The translations under genes were made by a program, and so were the position numbers. 64,000 nucleotides of DNA from JAGVSZ01 sp963716855 (GTDB lineage Bacteria > Pseudomonadota > Gammaproteobacteria > Burkholderiales > SG8-39), in the NCBI GenBank assembly GCA_963716855.1, contig CAVQUV010000021.1:248001-312000 (forward strand), in the 5' to 3' direction. Of this stretch, positions 7,994-18,061 are shown in pieces. Every line of letters starts with the position of its first letter. The stretch's first letter is position 1. The notes under the pieces are model-generated. The model did not search any database, was not told where the DNA came from, and was given only the letters and a program-made list of their open reading frames with translations.

Positions 7994-8781
7994 GCTCGCG
8001 CGTCATCGAGGCGGCGCAGGTCCTCGCGCACGCGCGGCTCGACGGCATGCGCCTGCCCGGTCTCCCCGTGGGGATTCGGCCCGCGGACGAAGCCGAAGCC
8101 TACCGCGTGCAGGAGGCCCTCCACGGAATGCTCGCGGCGGGCGGTTTCGGCGGCCTCGCGGGGCACAAGATCGGCTGCACGACCGCAGTGATGCAGCAGT
8201 TCCTCGGCATCGATCATCCGTGTGCGGGCGGGGTGTTCGCGACGCGCGTCTTCAGCGAGTCGGTCGCTGTCCCCTACGACTCGTTCCTGCACGTCGGCGT
8301 CGAAACCGAGATTGCCGTGCTGCTCGGGCGCGATCTGCCTCCGCGCGGGGTGCCCTACACGGTCGACGAAGTGCGTGCCGCGGTGTCGGCGGTCGCCGCG
8401 GCGATCGAGATCGTCGACGACCGGTGGGACGACTACAAACGCGTCGACACGCCTACGCTGATTGCGGATGACTTCTTCAACGATGCGTCGGTGCTTGGCC
8501 CGCTGCGAAGATGGGATGCCGCGCTCGACCTCGGCGCGCTCCGCGGCACGACCCGCGTCGACGGCGCGGAGGTCGGGCGAGGCGTCGGCGCCGACGTCCT
8601 CGGCCACCCTCTGAATGCCCTGACCTGGCTCGCCAATCACCTCGCGGCGCGCGGGCCCGGGCTGCGTGCCGGCGAGTTCGTGTCGACCGGCAGTGTTGTC
8701 GCGACGAAGTGGATGGGCCGCGGTGCGGTCGCGGAGGTCGAGATCGAGGGTCTCGGCCGCTGCCGTGCGCGCTTCGAGTAG
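7990..8781 (+). CDS. 2-keto-4-pentenoate hydratase-like protein
   Basis: A 263-residue member of the hydratase/decarboxylase branch of the FAH fold (MhpD/DmpE type). Features are GHKIGCTTAVMQQFLGI, VETEIAVLLGRDLPP, AAAIEIVDDRWDD, the Asn-containing FNDASVLG, and a C-terminal GEFVSTGSVVATKWMGRG. These enzymes hydrate 2-hydroxypenta-2,4-dienoates from meta-cleavage of aromatics. It is translationally coupled (ATGA) to the FAH-family gene before it. No ring-cleavage dioxygenase is in the window, so the pathway is incomplete here. Confidence 0.87.
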   Translation: MSSRVIEAAQVLAHARLDGMRLPGLPVGIRPADEAEAYRVQEALHGMLAAGGFGGLAGHKIGCTTAVMQQFLGIDHPCAGGVFATRVFSESVAVPYDSFLHVGVETEIAVLLGRDLPPRGVPYTVDEVRAAVSAVAAAIEIVDDRWDDYKRVDTPTLIADDFFNDASVLGPLRRWDAALDLGALRGTTRVDGAEVGRGVGADVLGHPLNALTWLANHLAARGPGLRAGEFVSTGSVVATKWMGRGAVAEVEIEGLGRCRARFE

Positions 8782-8878
8782 ATGGGGCGGGTTGATTTGC
8801 CCCGCGAAACTCGGTAGCCTCGATTGCTCCGCCGGCGCCCCGCCGGAGCCCGTTCCACACTCATCCCCGAGGAAAGAC

Positions 8879-9190
8879 ATGCCGGAATACGCCGATGTAT
8901 CCAAGGACAAGCTCGTTGCCGACATGAAGGTCGTCATCGCCGACGCCGAGGAGCTGCTCAAGGCCACGGCGAGCGCGGCCGGCGACAGGGTCTCCGCCGC
9001 CCGCACGCGCATGGAAGATAGCTTGCGCACCGCGCGGGTGAAGCTCGCCGAAGCCCAGGAGGTCGTGGTCGACAAGGCGAAGGCGGCCGCGCGCGCGACC
9101 GACGACTACGTGCACGCGAACCCCTGGCGTTCGGTCGGTATCGCCGCGGGCGCGGGCCTGGTCATCGGCATGCTCATCTCGCGCCGCTAG
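8879..9190 (+). CDS. DUF883 family membrane-anchored protein (ElaB/YqjD-like)
   Basis: A 103-residue protein of the ElaB/YgaM/YqjD family: a long amphipathic, coiled-coil-prone helix (KLVADMKVVIADAEELLKAT onwards) and a C-terminal membrane segment (SVGIAAGAGLVIGMLISRR) ending in two arginines. The family tags ribosomes or stress responses at the inner membrane in enterobacteria. ATG at 8879 follows GAGGAAAG. It heads a three-gene set with YqjE-like and YqjK-like genes, the usual order. Confidence 0.9.
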   Translation: MPEYADVSKDKLVADMKVVIADAEELLKATASAAGDRVSAARTRMEDSLRTARVKLAEAQEVVVDKAKAAARATDDYVHANPWRSVGIAAGAGLVIGMLISRR

Positions 9191-9209
9191 CCCCGGGCCC
9201 GCGCTCGTC

Positions 9210-9614
9210 ATGGCAGCCGAAGCCGGCGCCCCCCGCCCTCCGGGGCTCGCCGGATCGATCTCCCGCCTCGCGCGCACCGCGCTCGCGGTGCTGCGCACGC
9301 GCCTCGAGATCCTCGGCACGGAGATCGAGGAGGAGCGCATCCGGTTCGCCGGGCTTGCGCTCGTCGTGGCCGCCATCGCGTTCTGCCTGCAGATGGCGGT
9401 GCTGCTGTTCGTGATCCTGATGGTGGTGCTGCTCTGGGAATCGCATCGCCTGGTCACGCTCGGCGTGTTCTCCGCGGGGTTCCTGCTCGGCGGCATGGCG
9501 CTGTACCTGTATCTGCGCCGCCAACTGCGCACCCGCCCGCGCATGTTCGCGAGCACCCTGGGAGAACTTGCGAAGGACGACGAGCGGCTTGGCCGCGGCA
9601 GCGACGTCCGGTGA
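9210..9614 (+). CDS. YqjE-like (phage holin superfamily III) membrane protein
   Basis: A 134-residue inner-membrane protein with a cytoplasmic N-terminal helix (ALAVLRTRLEILGTEIEEER) and two hydrophobic segments (LALVVAAIAFCLQMAVLLFV and VTLGVFSAGFLLGGMALYLY), the layout of DUF1469/YqjE. It lies between the DUF883 and YqjK-like genes, with a four-base overlap to the latter. Function is unknown; membrane stress is commonly proposed. Confidence 0.85.
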   Translation: MAAEAGAPRPPGLAGSISRLARTALAVLRTRLEILGTEIEEERIRFAGLALVVAAIAFCLQMAVLLFVILMVVLLWESHRLVTLGVFSAGFLLGGMALYLYLRRQLRTRPRMFASTLGELAKDDERLGRGSDVR

Positions 9615-9922
9615 ACCCACGCCGCCTCGCCCAGATCCACGCGCGCCGCGAACGCCTGCTCGCGAAGGCCGCGGCGCAACGCGACGAGGTTGCGCTGCTG
9701 CTTGCGCCCTGGCACGCACCCCTCGCCGTCGCGGACCGGGGTGTCGCGATCGCCGCCTACGTGCGCGAGCATCCCTCGCTCGTCGTCGTGGCCGTCGCGG
9801 CGCTCGTCGTGCTATCGCCAAAGCGTGCGTTCCGCTGGGCGCGACGCGCGTTCGCGGTGTGGCGCGGCTACCGCTGGGCGGTCGGCGCGCTCAATCGCGC
9901 CGTCCCGCGCACCGTGCCGTAA
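9611..9922 (+). CDS. YqjK-like protein
   Basis: A 103-residue basic protein with GTG start overlapping the previous stop (GTGA). The N-terminus PRRLAQIHARRERLLAKAAA is typical of YqjK. A hydrophobic stretch (SLVVVAVAALVVLS) and a basic tail follow. It completes the DUF883-YqjE-YqjK operon; role unknown. Confidence 0.75.
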   Translation: MNPRRLAQIHARRERLLAKAAAQRDEVALLLAPWHAPLAVADRGVAIAAYVREHPSLVVVAVAALVVLSPKRAFRWARRAFAVWRGYRWAVGALNRAVPRTVP

Positions 9923-9940
9923 AGCGCCCGCCCGCCCGGC

Positions 9941-10726
9941 CTATTCCGCTCCGAGCGTCCAGTCGTAGTCGATGGTGAGCGGGGCGTGATCCGAGAAGCG
10001 CTTCGTCTTGTAGATCGATGCGCGTAGCGCCTTCGCCGCGATCCCCGGCGTGGCGATCTGATAGTCGATGCGCCAGCCCACGTTCTTCGCCCAGGCCTGA
10101 CCGCGGTTCGACCACCACGTGTACTGCTCGGGGCGCGGGTCGAGGCGCCGGAACACGTCGACCCAGCCGGCCTTCTCGAACACCGCGCTGAGCCAGGCGC
10201 GCTCCTCGGGCAGGAAACCGGAGTTCTTCCGGTTCGAGCGCCAGTTCTTCAGGTCGATCTCCTGGTGGGCGATGTTCCAGTCGCCGCACAGGATGAACTC
10301 GCGCCCGCTCTGCGCCAGCTTCCGGAGCGCCGGCATGAACTCGTCCATGAAGCGGAACTTCGCCTGCTGGCGCTCGGCGGAGCTCGAGCCCGACGGCAGA
10401 TAGATCGACACGACCGACAGCTTGCCGAAGTCCGCCCGCAGGAACCGCCCCTCGGGATCGAACTCGCGGCTGCCCAACCCGGTGGCGATCGCGTCGGGCG
10501 TGCGAGCGCAGTACATGCCGACGCCGCTGTAGCCCTTCTTGTGCGCGAAGTCGAAATAGCCCTTGAGGTTGCCTGGCATGAGGATTGCGTTTGGCAAGTC
10601 GGTTTGATGCGCCTTGATCTCCTGCATGCACACGCAATCGGCCTTTTGTCGCACCAGCCAGGCGAGGTATCCCCTCGCGGCCGCCGAACGGATGCCGTTG
10701 AGATTTAGTCCAATGACGCGTAACAT
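9941..10726 (-). CDS. xthA: Exodeoxyribonuclease III
   Basis: A 261-residue AP endonuclease/3'-5' exonuclease of base-excision repair. Conserved elements are LNGIRSA, CMQEIK with the metal-binding Glu, YSGVGMYC, CGDWNIAH with the catalytic Asp/Asn, WWSNRGQAWAKNVGWRIDYQ and the C-terminal FSDHAPLTIDY catalytic His. Length and motifs are complete. It is divergent from pyrE, with about 43 bases between the start codons. Confidence 0.95.
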   Translation of the reverse strand: MLRVIGLNLNGIRSAAARGYLAWLVRQKADCVCMQEIKAHQTDLPNAILMPGNLKGYFDFAHKKGYSGVGMYCARTPDAIATGLGSREFDPEGRFLRADFGKLSVVSIYLPSGSSSAERQQAKFRFMDEFMPALRKLAQSGREFILCGDWNIAHQEIDLKNWRSNRKNSGFLPEERAWLSAVFEKAGWVDVFRRLDPRPEQYTWWSNRGQAWAKNVGWRIDYQIATPGIAAKALRASIYKTKRFSDHAPLTIDYDWTLGAE

Positions 10727-10769
10727 ATTGAATTGTGTCGAAAAATCGGACAGTCTTCGGGCCGCGGCG

Positions 10770-11420
10770 GTGAACGACTACCGCGCCGACTTCATCGCGT
10801 TCTGCATCGCGAACGGGGTGCTGCGTTTCGGCACCTTCGTGACGAAATCCGGCAGAACCACGCCCTACTTCTTCAACGCGGGCCTGTTCGACACCGGGGG
10901 GCGCCTCGACCGGCTTGCGGAATTCTACGCACTCGCCATCCTGCGCTCGGGACTGGCCTTCGACATGCTCTTCGGTCCCGCGTACAAGGGAATCGTGCTG
11001 GTGGCCGCGACCGCGATGGCGCTCGCGCGTGCCGGGCGCGACGTGCCCTACGCCTACAACCGCAAGGAAGCCAAGGACCACGGCGAGGGCGGCACTGTCG
11101 TGGGGGCGCCGCTCGCGGGCCGGGTGCTCGTCGTCGACGACGTGATGACCGCGGGCACCGCGGTTCGCGAGTCGGTCGCGCTGATCCGTGCGGCGGGCGC
11201 GGAGCCGGCTGGGGTCGCGGTCTGTCTCGACCGCATGGAGCGCGGGAAGGGGAACCTCTCCGCGGTGCAGGAGGTCGAGCACGAATATGGAATGCCGGTC
11301 GTCACGATCGCGAATCTCGACGACCTTCTCGGATACCTAGAAGGCGCGCCGCAGTACGAGGAGAACCTGCGCGCGATCGCCGCATACCGCCAACAATACG
11401 GAGTTAAGGGTCATGGATAG
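10770..11420 (+). CDS. pyrE: Orotate phosphoribosyltransferase
   Basis: Converts orotate and PRPP to OMP in pyrimidine synthesis. The protein has 216 residues, the family length: VNDYRADFIAFCIANGVLRF at the start, GPAYKGIVLVAATAMAL, YNRKEAKDHGEGG, and the PRPP loop VLVVDDVMTAGTAVRES. GTG at 10770 is preferred because it gives the family N-terminus; an in-frame ATG at 10713 adds 19 residues and would overlap the xthA start. The stop overlaps the start of the DUF4124 gene. Confidence 0.93.
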   Translation: MNDYRADFIAFCIANGVLRFGTFVTKSGRTTPYFFNAGLFDTGGRLDRLAEFYALAILRSGLAFDMLFGPAYKGIVLVAATAMALARAGRDVPYAYNRKEAKDHGEGGTVVGAPLAGRVLVVDDVMTAGTAVRESVALIRAAGAEPAGVAVCLDRMERGKGNLSAVQEVEHEYGMPVVTIANLDDLLGYLEGAPQYEENLRAIAAYRQQYGVKGHG

Positions 11421-12057
11421 CAGACTGAATATCGCGCTACTGGCGTGCGCGCTCCTCGCGGCGCTGCCTGCGCACGCGCAGCGGCTCTACAAGTACACCG
11501 ACCCGGCGACCGGCAAGACGGTCTACACCGAGCGACTTCCGGCGGAGGCCGCCGGCAAGGCGAATGAGCAGCTCAATCGCCAGGGCACGGTGGTCAAGCG
11601 GGAAGGCCCCGCACCCACTGCCGAGGAACTGGCCGCGCGGGAGGCCGACCGCAAGCGCAAGCTCGACGAAGAGGCGGCCGCGAAGGAGGAGAAGCGCAAG
11701 AATCAGGCGCTGCTCAACACCTACGCGACCGAGAAGGACATCGACGAGGCGCGCGGGCGCGCGCTGCAGGTCAACGACGAGGCGATCAAGGAAGCGGAGC
11801 GCAAGCTCGCCGACGCCCAGAAGCGCCAGAAGCAACTCGCCTCCGAGGCCGAGTTCTTCCAGAAGAAGCCGATGCCGGCGCAGCTCAAGCTCGACATCCA
11901 GACCAACCAGGTCGAGATGAAGGCGCACAACGATCTGCTGGACGCGAAGCGCAAGGAAACCATCGGCATCAACGCGAAGTACGACGAGGACAAGCGCCGC
12001 TATCTCGAGCTGATCAAGGCGGGAACGGTGGCGACCGCGACCCCTACGAAGAAGTAG
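11413..12057 (+). CDS. DUF4124-domain secreted protein
   Basis: A 214-residue protein with a cleavable signal peptide (ALLACALLAALPAHAQ) followed by the DUF4124 strand LYKYTDPATGKTVYTERLP. The rest is a long, highly charged Lys/Glu/Arg-rich alpha-helical, coiled-coil-like region (residues about 60-190). Periplasmic. Function unknown; the family is common in betaproteobacteria. It starts eight bases inside the pyrE end, so it is in the pyrE unit. Confidence 0.85.
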   Translation: MDSRLNIALLACALLAALPAHAQRLYKYTDPATGKTVYTERLPAEAAGKANEQLNRQGTVVKREGPAPTAEELAAREADRKRKLDEEAAAKEEKRKNQALLNTYATEKDIDEARGRALQVNDEAIKEAERKLADAQKRQKQLASEAEFFQKKPMPAQLKLDIQTNQVEMKAHNDLLDAKRKETIGINAKYDEDKRRYLELIKAGTVATATPTKK

Positions 12058-12105
12058 ATCGCGAACCCGCGGTGCGCGCCGCACCGGAACTGGCCGGGCG
12101 AGCTG

Positions 12106-13554
<1,449 letters not shown>

Positions 13555-13564
13555 CCGCGTCTCC

Positions 13565-15031
13565 TCACCTGTTTTCAGCGAACGCCGCGGGCGTCCGCTT
13601 GTGCCAGTCCGTCGCGAGCTGGAACTGGTGCGCGAGGCCGAGCATTCGCGCCTCGGCGAAGTAGCCGCCGACCAGCTGCAATCCCACGGGGAGCCCGCCG
13701 GCGCCCGCGCCGCAGGGAATCGACATCGCCGGCAGACCGGCGAGGTTCGGGCCGACGGTATAGATGTCGTTGAGGTACATCAATACGGGGTCTGAGACCT
13801 TTTCGCCGATCCGGAACGCGACGGTCGGCGAAGTCGGGCCGGCAATAACGTCGCAAGCCTTGAACGCCGCGACGAAATCCTGTGCGATCAGCCGCCGGAC
13901 GCGCTGCGCCTGCAGGTAATAGGCATCGTAGTAGCCGTGCGAGAGCACGTACGTCCCGACCAGGATGCGGCGCTTCACCTCCGTGCCGAAGCCCTGCGCG
14001 CGCGTCTTGCAGTACATGTCGGCGAGGTCTTGGTACTCCGGCGCACGATAGCCGTAGCGCACCCCGTCGAAGCGCGCGAGATTCGACGACGCCTCGGCGG
14101 GCGCGATGACGTAGTACGCCGGGACGGAGAGCGCGCTGTTCGGGAGCGCGACTTCGACCGTGGTCGCGCCGAGCCTGCGGAGCTCGGCAATGGCCGCCTC
14201 GACCGCCGCACGGACGTCGGCGTCCATGCCTTCGCCGAAATACTCCCTTGGCAACCCGATCCGGACGCCGGCCAGCGGCCGCGCCAGGTCGCGCGCGTAG
14301 TCCTCTTTCGGGCGCTCGAGGCTCGTCGAGTCGCGCGCGTCGAAACCCGTCATCGCGTTGAGCATGACCGCAAGGTCCGCGGCGTCGTGCGCGAACGCGC
14401 CGCCCTGGTCCAGGCTCGATGCGTAGGCGATCATGCCGTACCGCGACACCAGGCCGTAAGTGGGCTTGATGCCGGAGATCCCGCAGAACCCGGCCGGCTG
14501 CCGGATCGACCCGCCCGTGTCGGTGCCGGTGGCGCACGGTGCGAGCCGGGCTGCAACGGCCGCCGCCGAGCCCCCGGAGGACCCGCCCGGGACCCGCGCA
14601 GTGTCCCACGGGTTCCTCACCGGACCGTAGTGGGAGTTCTCGGTGGAGGAGCCCATCGCGAACTCGTCCATGTTCGTCTTGCCGAGGATCACGGCGCCCG
14701 CGCCGGCGAACTGCTGGACAACGTGCGCGTCGTACGGCGCCACGAAGTTCGAGAGGATCTTCGACGCGCAGGTCGTGAGCCAGCCTTGCGCACAGAAGAT
14801 GTCCTTGTGCGCGATCGGGATCCCCGTGAGCGCCGCGCGCTCGCCGCGCGCGATCCGGACGTCGGCGGCGCGCGCCTCGGCGAGGCTCTTGTCCGGATCG
14901 ACCGTGATGAACGCGTTGAGCTGCGGCTGGTGTCGGGCGATCCGGTCCAGAAAGAGCCGGGTGAGCTCGACGCTCGAAATCCGCTTCGCGCCAAGGGCGA
15001 CGGCGAGCTCGGTGAGGGAGGCTTCGATCAT
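13565..15031 (-). CDS. gatA: Aspartyl/glutamyl-tRNA amidotransferase subunit A
   Basis: The amidase subunit that releases ammonia from glutamine. A complete 488-residue amidase-signature protein with the catalytic lysine in GIPIAHKDIF and the Gly/Ser-rich signature PGGSSGGSAAAVAA plus TDTGGSIRQPAGFCG carrying the cis-Ser and nucleophile Ser, then GIKPTYGLVSRYG. It lies between gatC (83 bases upstream, with a hairpin in the gap) and gatB. Confidence 0.97.
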   Translation of the reverse strand: MIEASLTELAVALGAKRISSVELTRLFLDRIARHQPQLNAFITVDPDKSLAEARAADVRIARGERAALTGIPIAHKDIFCAQGWLTTCASKILSNFVAPYDAHVVQQFAGAGAVILGKTNMDEFAMGSSTENSHYGPVRNPWDTARVPGGSSGGSAAAVAARLAPCATGTDTGGSIRQPAGFCGISGIKPTYGLVSRYGMIAYASSLDQGGAFAHDAADLAVMLNAMTGFDARDSTSLERPKEDYARDLARPLAGVRIGLPREYFGEGMDADVRAAVEAAIAELRRLGATTVEVALPNSALSVPAYYVIAPAEASSNLARFDGVRYGYRAPEYQDLADMYCKTRAQGFGTEVKRRILVGTYVLSHGYYDAYYLQAQRVRRLIAQDFVAAFKACDVIAGPTSPTVAFRIGEKVSDPVLMYLNDIYTVGPNLAGLPAMSIPCGAGAGGLPVGLQLVGGYFAEARMLGLAHQFQLATDWHKRTPAAFAENR

Positions 15032-15070
15032 CGGGCGCGGGAATCGGGACGGGAAGGCGGGAGGCGCCGG

Positions 15071-15103
15071 GGTGCGGGGATGCTGCCGTCCCCGAGTCGC
15101 ACC
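15071..15103 (-). other. Intercistronic hairpin between gatC and gatA
   Basis: GGTGCG (15071-15076) plus GGGGA pairs with TCCCC plus CGCACC (15098-15103), giving an interrupted stem of about 11 bp in the 83-base gap between gatC and gatA. The surrounding gap is GGGACGGGAAGGCGGGAGG-like text of the kind seen at other gene junctions in the window. There is no T-run, so it is not a clear terminator; RNA processing or partial attenuation is possible. Confidence 0.4.
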
Positions 15104-15114
15104 TCCCCTTCCCG

Positions 15115-15402
15115 CTACTCGATCACCTTGGGGACGAGATACAGGTCCGCCTCGACCTGAGGCGCGATCGACTGGAACAGCCGGTGCGAGTCGCCCTCGG
15201 TAACCACGTCTTCGCGCAGGCGCAGCATGACGTCCTGGGCGTGGGCCATGGGCTCGATCCCCGCCGTGTCGGCCGCCTTGAGCTGCTCGACGAGCCCGAG
15301 AATGCCGTTGAGCTCGTGTTGCACCGCCGCGATCTCGGCCTCCGTCACCGAGAGCCGGGCGAGCTGCGCGATACGACGGATGTCTGCGACGCTTAACGTC
15401 AT
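15115..15402 (-). CDS. gatC: Aspartyl/glutamyl-tRNA amidotransferase subunit C
   Basis: The 95-residue belt subunit that stabilises GatA-GatB. The family pattern is clear: VADIRRIAQLARLSVTEAE, then LNGILGLVEQLKAADTAGIE and LREDVVTEGD near the C-terminus. First gene of the minus-strand gat operon, divergent from mreB across a 101-base gap that holds both promoters. Confidence 0.95.
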   Translation of the reverse strand: MTLSVADIRRIAQLARLSVTEAEIAAVQHELNGILGLVEQLKAADTAGIEPMAHAQDVMLRLREDVVTEGDSHRLFQSIAPQVEADLYLVPKVIE

Positions 15403-15416
15403 TCGTGATTTCCGAC

Positions 15417-15446
15417 TTAGAACAAGCGCTTAGATTCGGGTATTAT
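15417..15446 (+). promoter_or_regulatory. Promoter of the mreB operon
   Basis: TTAGAA at 15417-15422 and TATTAT at 15441-15446, 18 bases apart, precede mreB. Downstream in the untranslated leader lies a hairpin GCCCCG-N-CGGGGC (about 15463-15480), then AGGAG 11 bases before the ATG. The region is AT-rich relative to the window. The box assignment is visual, not measured. Confidence 0.5.
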
Positions 15447-15503
15447 AGCTAAATTGCGTATCGCCCCGACCGGCGGGGCACGATTCAGGAGATCAATTTC
15501 TAC

Positions 15504-16547
15504 ATGCTCGGATTCTTGCGCGCCTATTTCTCCGATGATCTCGCGATCGATCTTGGCACCGCGAACACCCTGATCTACGTCCGCGGCAAAGGCATCGTCC
15601 TCGACGAACCGTCCGTGGTCGCCATCCGCCAGGAAGGCGGGCCGAACGCGAAGCGCACCATTCAGGCGGTCGGCAAGGAAGCGAAACAGATGCTCGGCAA
15701 GGCGCCGGGCAACATCACCGTGATCCGCCCGATGAAAGACGGCGTCATCGCCGACTTCACCGTGACCGAGCAGATGCTCAAGCAGTTCATCAAGAAAGTG
15801 CACGTGTCGAGGCTGCTCTCGCCGTCGCCGCGCATCATCATCTGCGTCCCGTGCGGCTCGACCCAGGTCGAGCGCCGCGCGATCCGCGAGAGCGCGATCG
15901 GTGCCGGCGCCTCCCAGGTCTATCTGATCGAGGAACCGATGGCCGCGGCGATCGGCGCGGACATGCCGGTGGCGGAGGCGACCGGCTCGATGGTCGTCGA
16001 CGTCGGCGGCGGCACGACCGAGGTCGGCGTGATATCGCTCGGCGGGATGGTCTATTCGGGCAGCGTCCGCGTCGGCGGCGACAAGTTCGACGAGGCGATC
16101 ATCAACTACATCCGGCGCAACTACGGGATGCTGATCGGCGAGGCAACCGCGGAGATGATCAAGAAGGAGATCGGCTCCGCGTTCCCCGGCTCCGAGGTGC
16201 GCGAGATCGAAGTGAAGGGCCGCAACCTCGCGGAAGGCATTCCGCGCAGCTTCACGATCTCGTCGAACGAGGTGCTGGAGGCGCTGACCGAGCCCCTCAA
16301 CCAGATCGTCTCGGCCGTGAAATCCGCGCTCGAGCAGACCCCGCCCGAACTCGGCGCCGACATCGCCTCCAAGGGCATGGTGATCACGGGAGGCGGCGCG
16401 CTGTTGCGCGACCTCGACCGGCTGCTCATGGAGGAGACCGGGCTGCCGGTGATCGTCGCCGAGGATCCGCTCACGTGCGTCGTCCGCGGCTCGGGCAAGG
16501 CGCTCGAGAAGATGGACAAGCTCGGGAGCATCTTCACCAACGAATAG
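15504..16547 (+). CDS. mreB: Rod shape-determining protein MreB
   Basis: Actin-like ATPase that guides the elongasome along the inner membrane. A complete 347 residues with phosphate-1 loop DLGTANTLIY, RPMKDGVIADF, the phosphate-2 motif VVDVGGGTTEVGVIS, and MVITGGGALLRDL near the C-terminus. The N-terminal LGFLRAYFSDD is the usual amphipathic membrane-binding helix. First gene of mreBCD-mrdAB. Confidence 0.98.
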   Translation: MLGFLRAYFSDDLAIDLGTANTLIYVRGKGIVLDEPSVVAIRQEGGPNAKRTIQAVGKEAKQMLGKAPGNITVIRPMKDGVIADFTVTEQMLKQFIKKVHVSRLLSPSPRIIICVPCGSTQVERRAIRESAIGAGASQVYLIEEPMAAAIGADMPVAEATGSMVVDVGGGTTEVGVISLGGMVYSGSVRVGGDKFDEAIINYIRRNYGMLIGEATAEMIKKEIGSAFPGSEVREIEVKGRNLAEGIPRSFTISSNEVLEALTEPLNQIVSAVKSALEQTPPELGADIASKGMVITGGGALLRDLDRLLMEETGLPVIVAEDPLTCVVRGSGKALEKMDKLGSIFTNE

Positions 16548-16556
16548 GAAAACGGG

Positions 16557-16625
16557 AAGCGGGAAAAGGGCAGGCGTGAAGTCCGCGGCGCTGCCCTGAC
16601 GTTCCCCGTTTCGCGTTTCCCGCTT
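16557..16625 (+). repeat. Inverted repeat between mreB and mreC
   Basis: AAGCGGGAAA (16557-16566) is perfectly complementary to TTTCCCGCTT (16616-16625), and nested within it GGGCAG (16568-16573) pairs with CTGCCC (16591-16596). It fills the 85-base mreB-mreC gap. The arm text (AAAACGGGAAGCGGGAAAA) recurs inverted at 24551-24572 near lipB, suggesting a small dispersed repeat. It could modulate transcript stability between highly expressed mreB and the later genes. Confidence 0.6.
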
Positions 16626-16632
16626 CGCGCCC

Positions 16633-17544
16633 ATGGAGCACACGCCGCCCCAGTTCTTCCACCGCGGCCCGGCTCCGATCGCGCGATTGACGTTCTTCGC
16701 GCTCCTCTCCGTGTTCCTGATGGTGCTCGATGCGCGGTTCCGCTACGCGGAGCCGCTCCGCCAGGTCCTTGCCATCGTGGCCTATCCGCTCCAGCAGATC
16801 GCGATCGCGCCGTTCACCGCGGTCGCGCGCTCGCGCGAGTTCTTCTCCACCCAATCGGCGTTGCGCGAACAGAACGCCGCCCTGCGGACGCAGAAGCTGC
16901 GCGACGCCGAGGACCTGCTCACGCTCGAGGCGTTGCGCGCGGAGAACGACAGCCTGCGGCGGCTGCTCGCCGCGAAGGAGCAGGTGCCCGGCGAGGCCAT
17001 CTTCGCGGAGATCGTGTACGCGGGGCGCGACCCGTTCAGCCGCAAGGTGATCATCGACAGGGGCGCGCAGCACGGCGTGCAGACGGGGCAGCCGGTCGTC
17101 GACGCCAACGGCGTGCTCGGTCAGGTGACGCGCGTGCAGCCGCTGCTCGCCGAGGTGACGCTGATCATCGACAAGGATCACGCGATCCCGGTGCAGGTGG
17201 TGCGCAACGGCTTGCGCGGCGTCGCTTACGGCTCCGGAGACGGCTCGACGCTCGAGCTGCGCCACATGGCATCGAACGCGGAGGTGGAGGCGGGCGATCT
17301 CCTCGTCACCTCGGGGCTCGACGGTCAGTACCCGCGCGGCCTGCCGGTCGCCAAGATCGCCAAGATCGAGCGCGACTCGGCGTACGCATTCGCCAAGATC
17401 CTCGGACAACCGGTCGCCGGAACGACCCAGCATCAGCAGGTCCTGGTGCTCGCCACCGCCGCCAGCGCGCCGACCTGGTCCGCCGAGCCCGATCGGGCGA
17501 AAAAGGGCGCGCGCGCGAAGCGCAGCGCGCGCAAGGGCGAGTGA
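16633..17544 (+). CDS. mreC: Rod shape-determining protein MreC
   Basis: Bitopic membrane scaffold of the elongasome that binds PBP2. 303 residues: a transmembrane helix near residues 18-32 (LTFFALLSVFLMVL), a coiled coil of about residues 75-115 (ALREQNAALRTQKLRDAE), then the periplasmic beta domains with KVIIDRGAQHGVQTGQPVVD and GVLGQVTRV. The tail is Lys/Arg/Ala-rich (AKKGARAKRSARKGE). It overlaps mreD by four bases. Confidence 0.95.
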   Translation: MEHTPPQFFHRGPAPIARLTFFALLSVFLMVLDARFRYAEPLRQVLAIVAYPLQQIAIAPFTAVARSREFFSTQSALREQNAALRTQKLRDAEDLLTLEALRAENDSLRRLLAAKEQVPGEAIFAEIVYAGRDPFSRKVIIDRGAQHGVQTGQPVVDANGVLGQVTRVQPLLAEVTLIIDKDHAIPVQVVRNGLRGVAYGSGDGSTLELRHMASNAEVEAGDLLVTSGLDGQYPRGLPVAKIAKIERDSAYAFAKILGQPVAGTTQHQQVLVLATAASAPTWSAEPDRAKKGARAKRSARKGE

Positions 17545-18059
17545 TGGCCGCGAACTCGCAGCACATCCTTCTGCCGGTCAAGGTCGGCTTCATGACCGCG
17601 AGCGTCGTCGCGGCGCTCGCGTTCAACCTGCTGCCGTGGCAGGACGTACGCGGCGTGCCGGACCTGCTCGCGCTCGTGCTCACCTTCTGGTGCGTGCACC
17701 AGCCGCGCAAGATGGGCATCGGCATCGCGTGGCTGCTCGGGCTGGTCATGGACACGGCGAACGGCGCGCTGTTCGGCCAGCACGCGCTCGCCTATGCCGC
17801 GCTCGCCTACACTGCGCAAGGGCTGCACCGCCGCATCCTGAGCTTTCCGCCCTGGCCGCAGGCGCTGCACGTGCTCGTCCTGCTACTGGGAAGCCAGCTC
17901 GTCATGCTCGCGGTGCGCATGCTGGCCGGCGGGACCTTCCCCGGCGTATCGTTCTTCGTCGGCAGCGTGATCTCGGCGGCGCTCTGGCCGCTCGTGACCT
18001 TCGTGCTGCTCGCGCCGCAGCGGCGGCCCCACGAGGTGGACGAGACGAGGCCCATCTGA
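17541..18059 (+). CDS. mreD: Rod shape-determining protein MreD
   Basis: A 172-residue inner-membrane elongasome subunit with about five hydrophobic segments. Family marks are LPWQDVRGVPDLLALVLTFW, KMGIGIAWLLGLVMDTANG and FGQHALAYAALAYTAQGLHR. ATG overlaps the mreC stop; mrdA begins three bases after its stop. Confidence 0.92.
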   Translation: MMAANSQHILLPVKVGFMTASVVAALAFNLLPWQDVRGVPDLLALVLTFWCVHQPRKMGIGIAWLLGLVMDTANGALFGQHALAYAALAYTAQGLHRRILSFPPWPQALHVLVLLLGSQLVMLAVRMLAGGTFPGVSFFVGSVISAALWPLVTFVLLAPQRRPHEVDETRPI

Positions 18060-18061
18060 TC

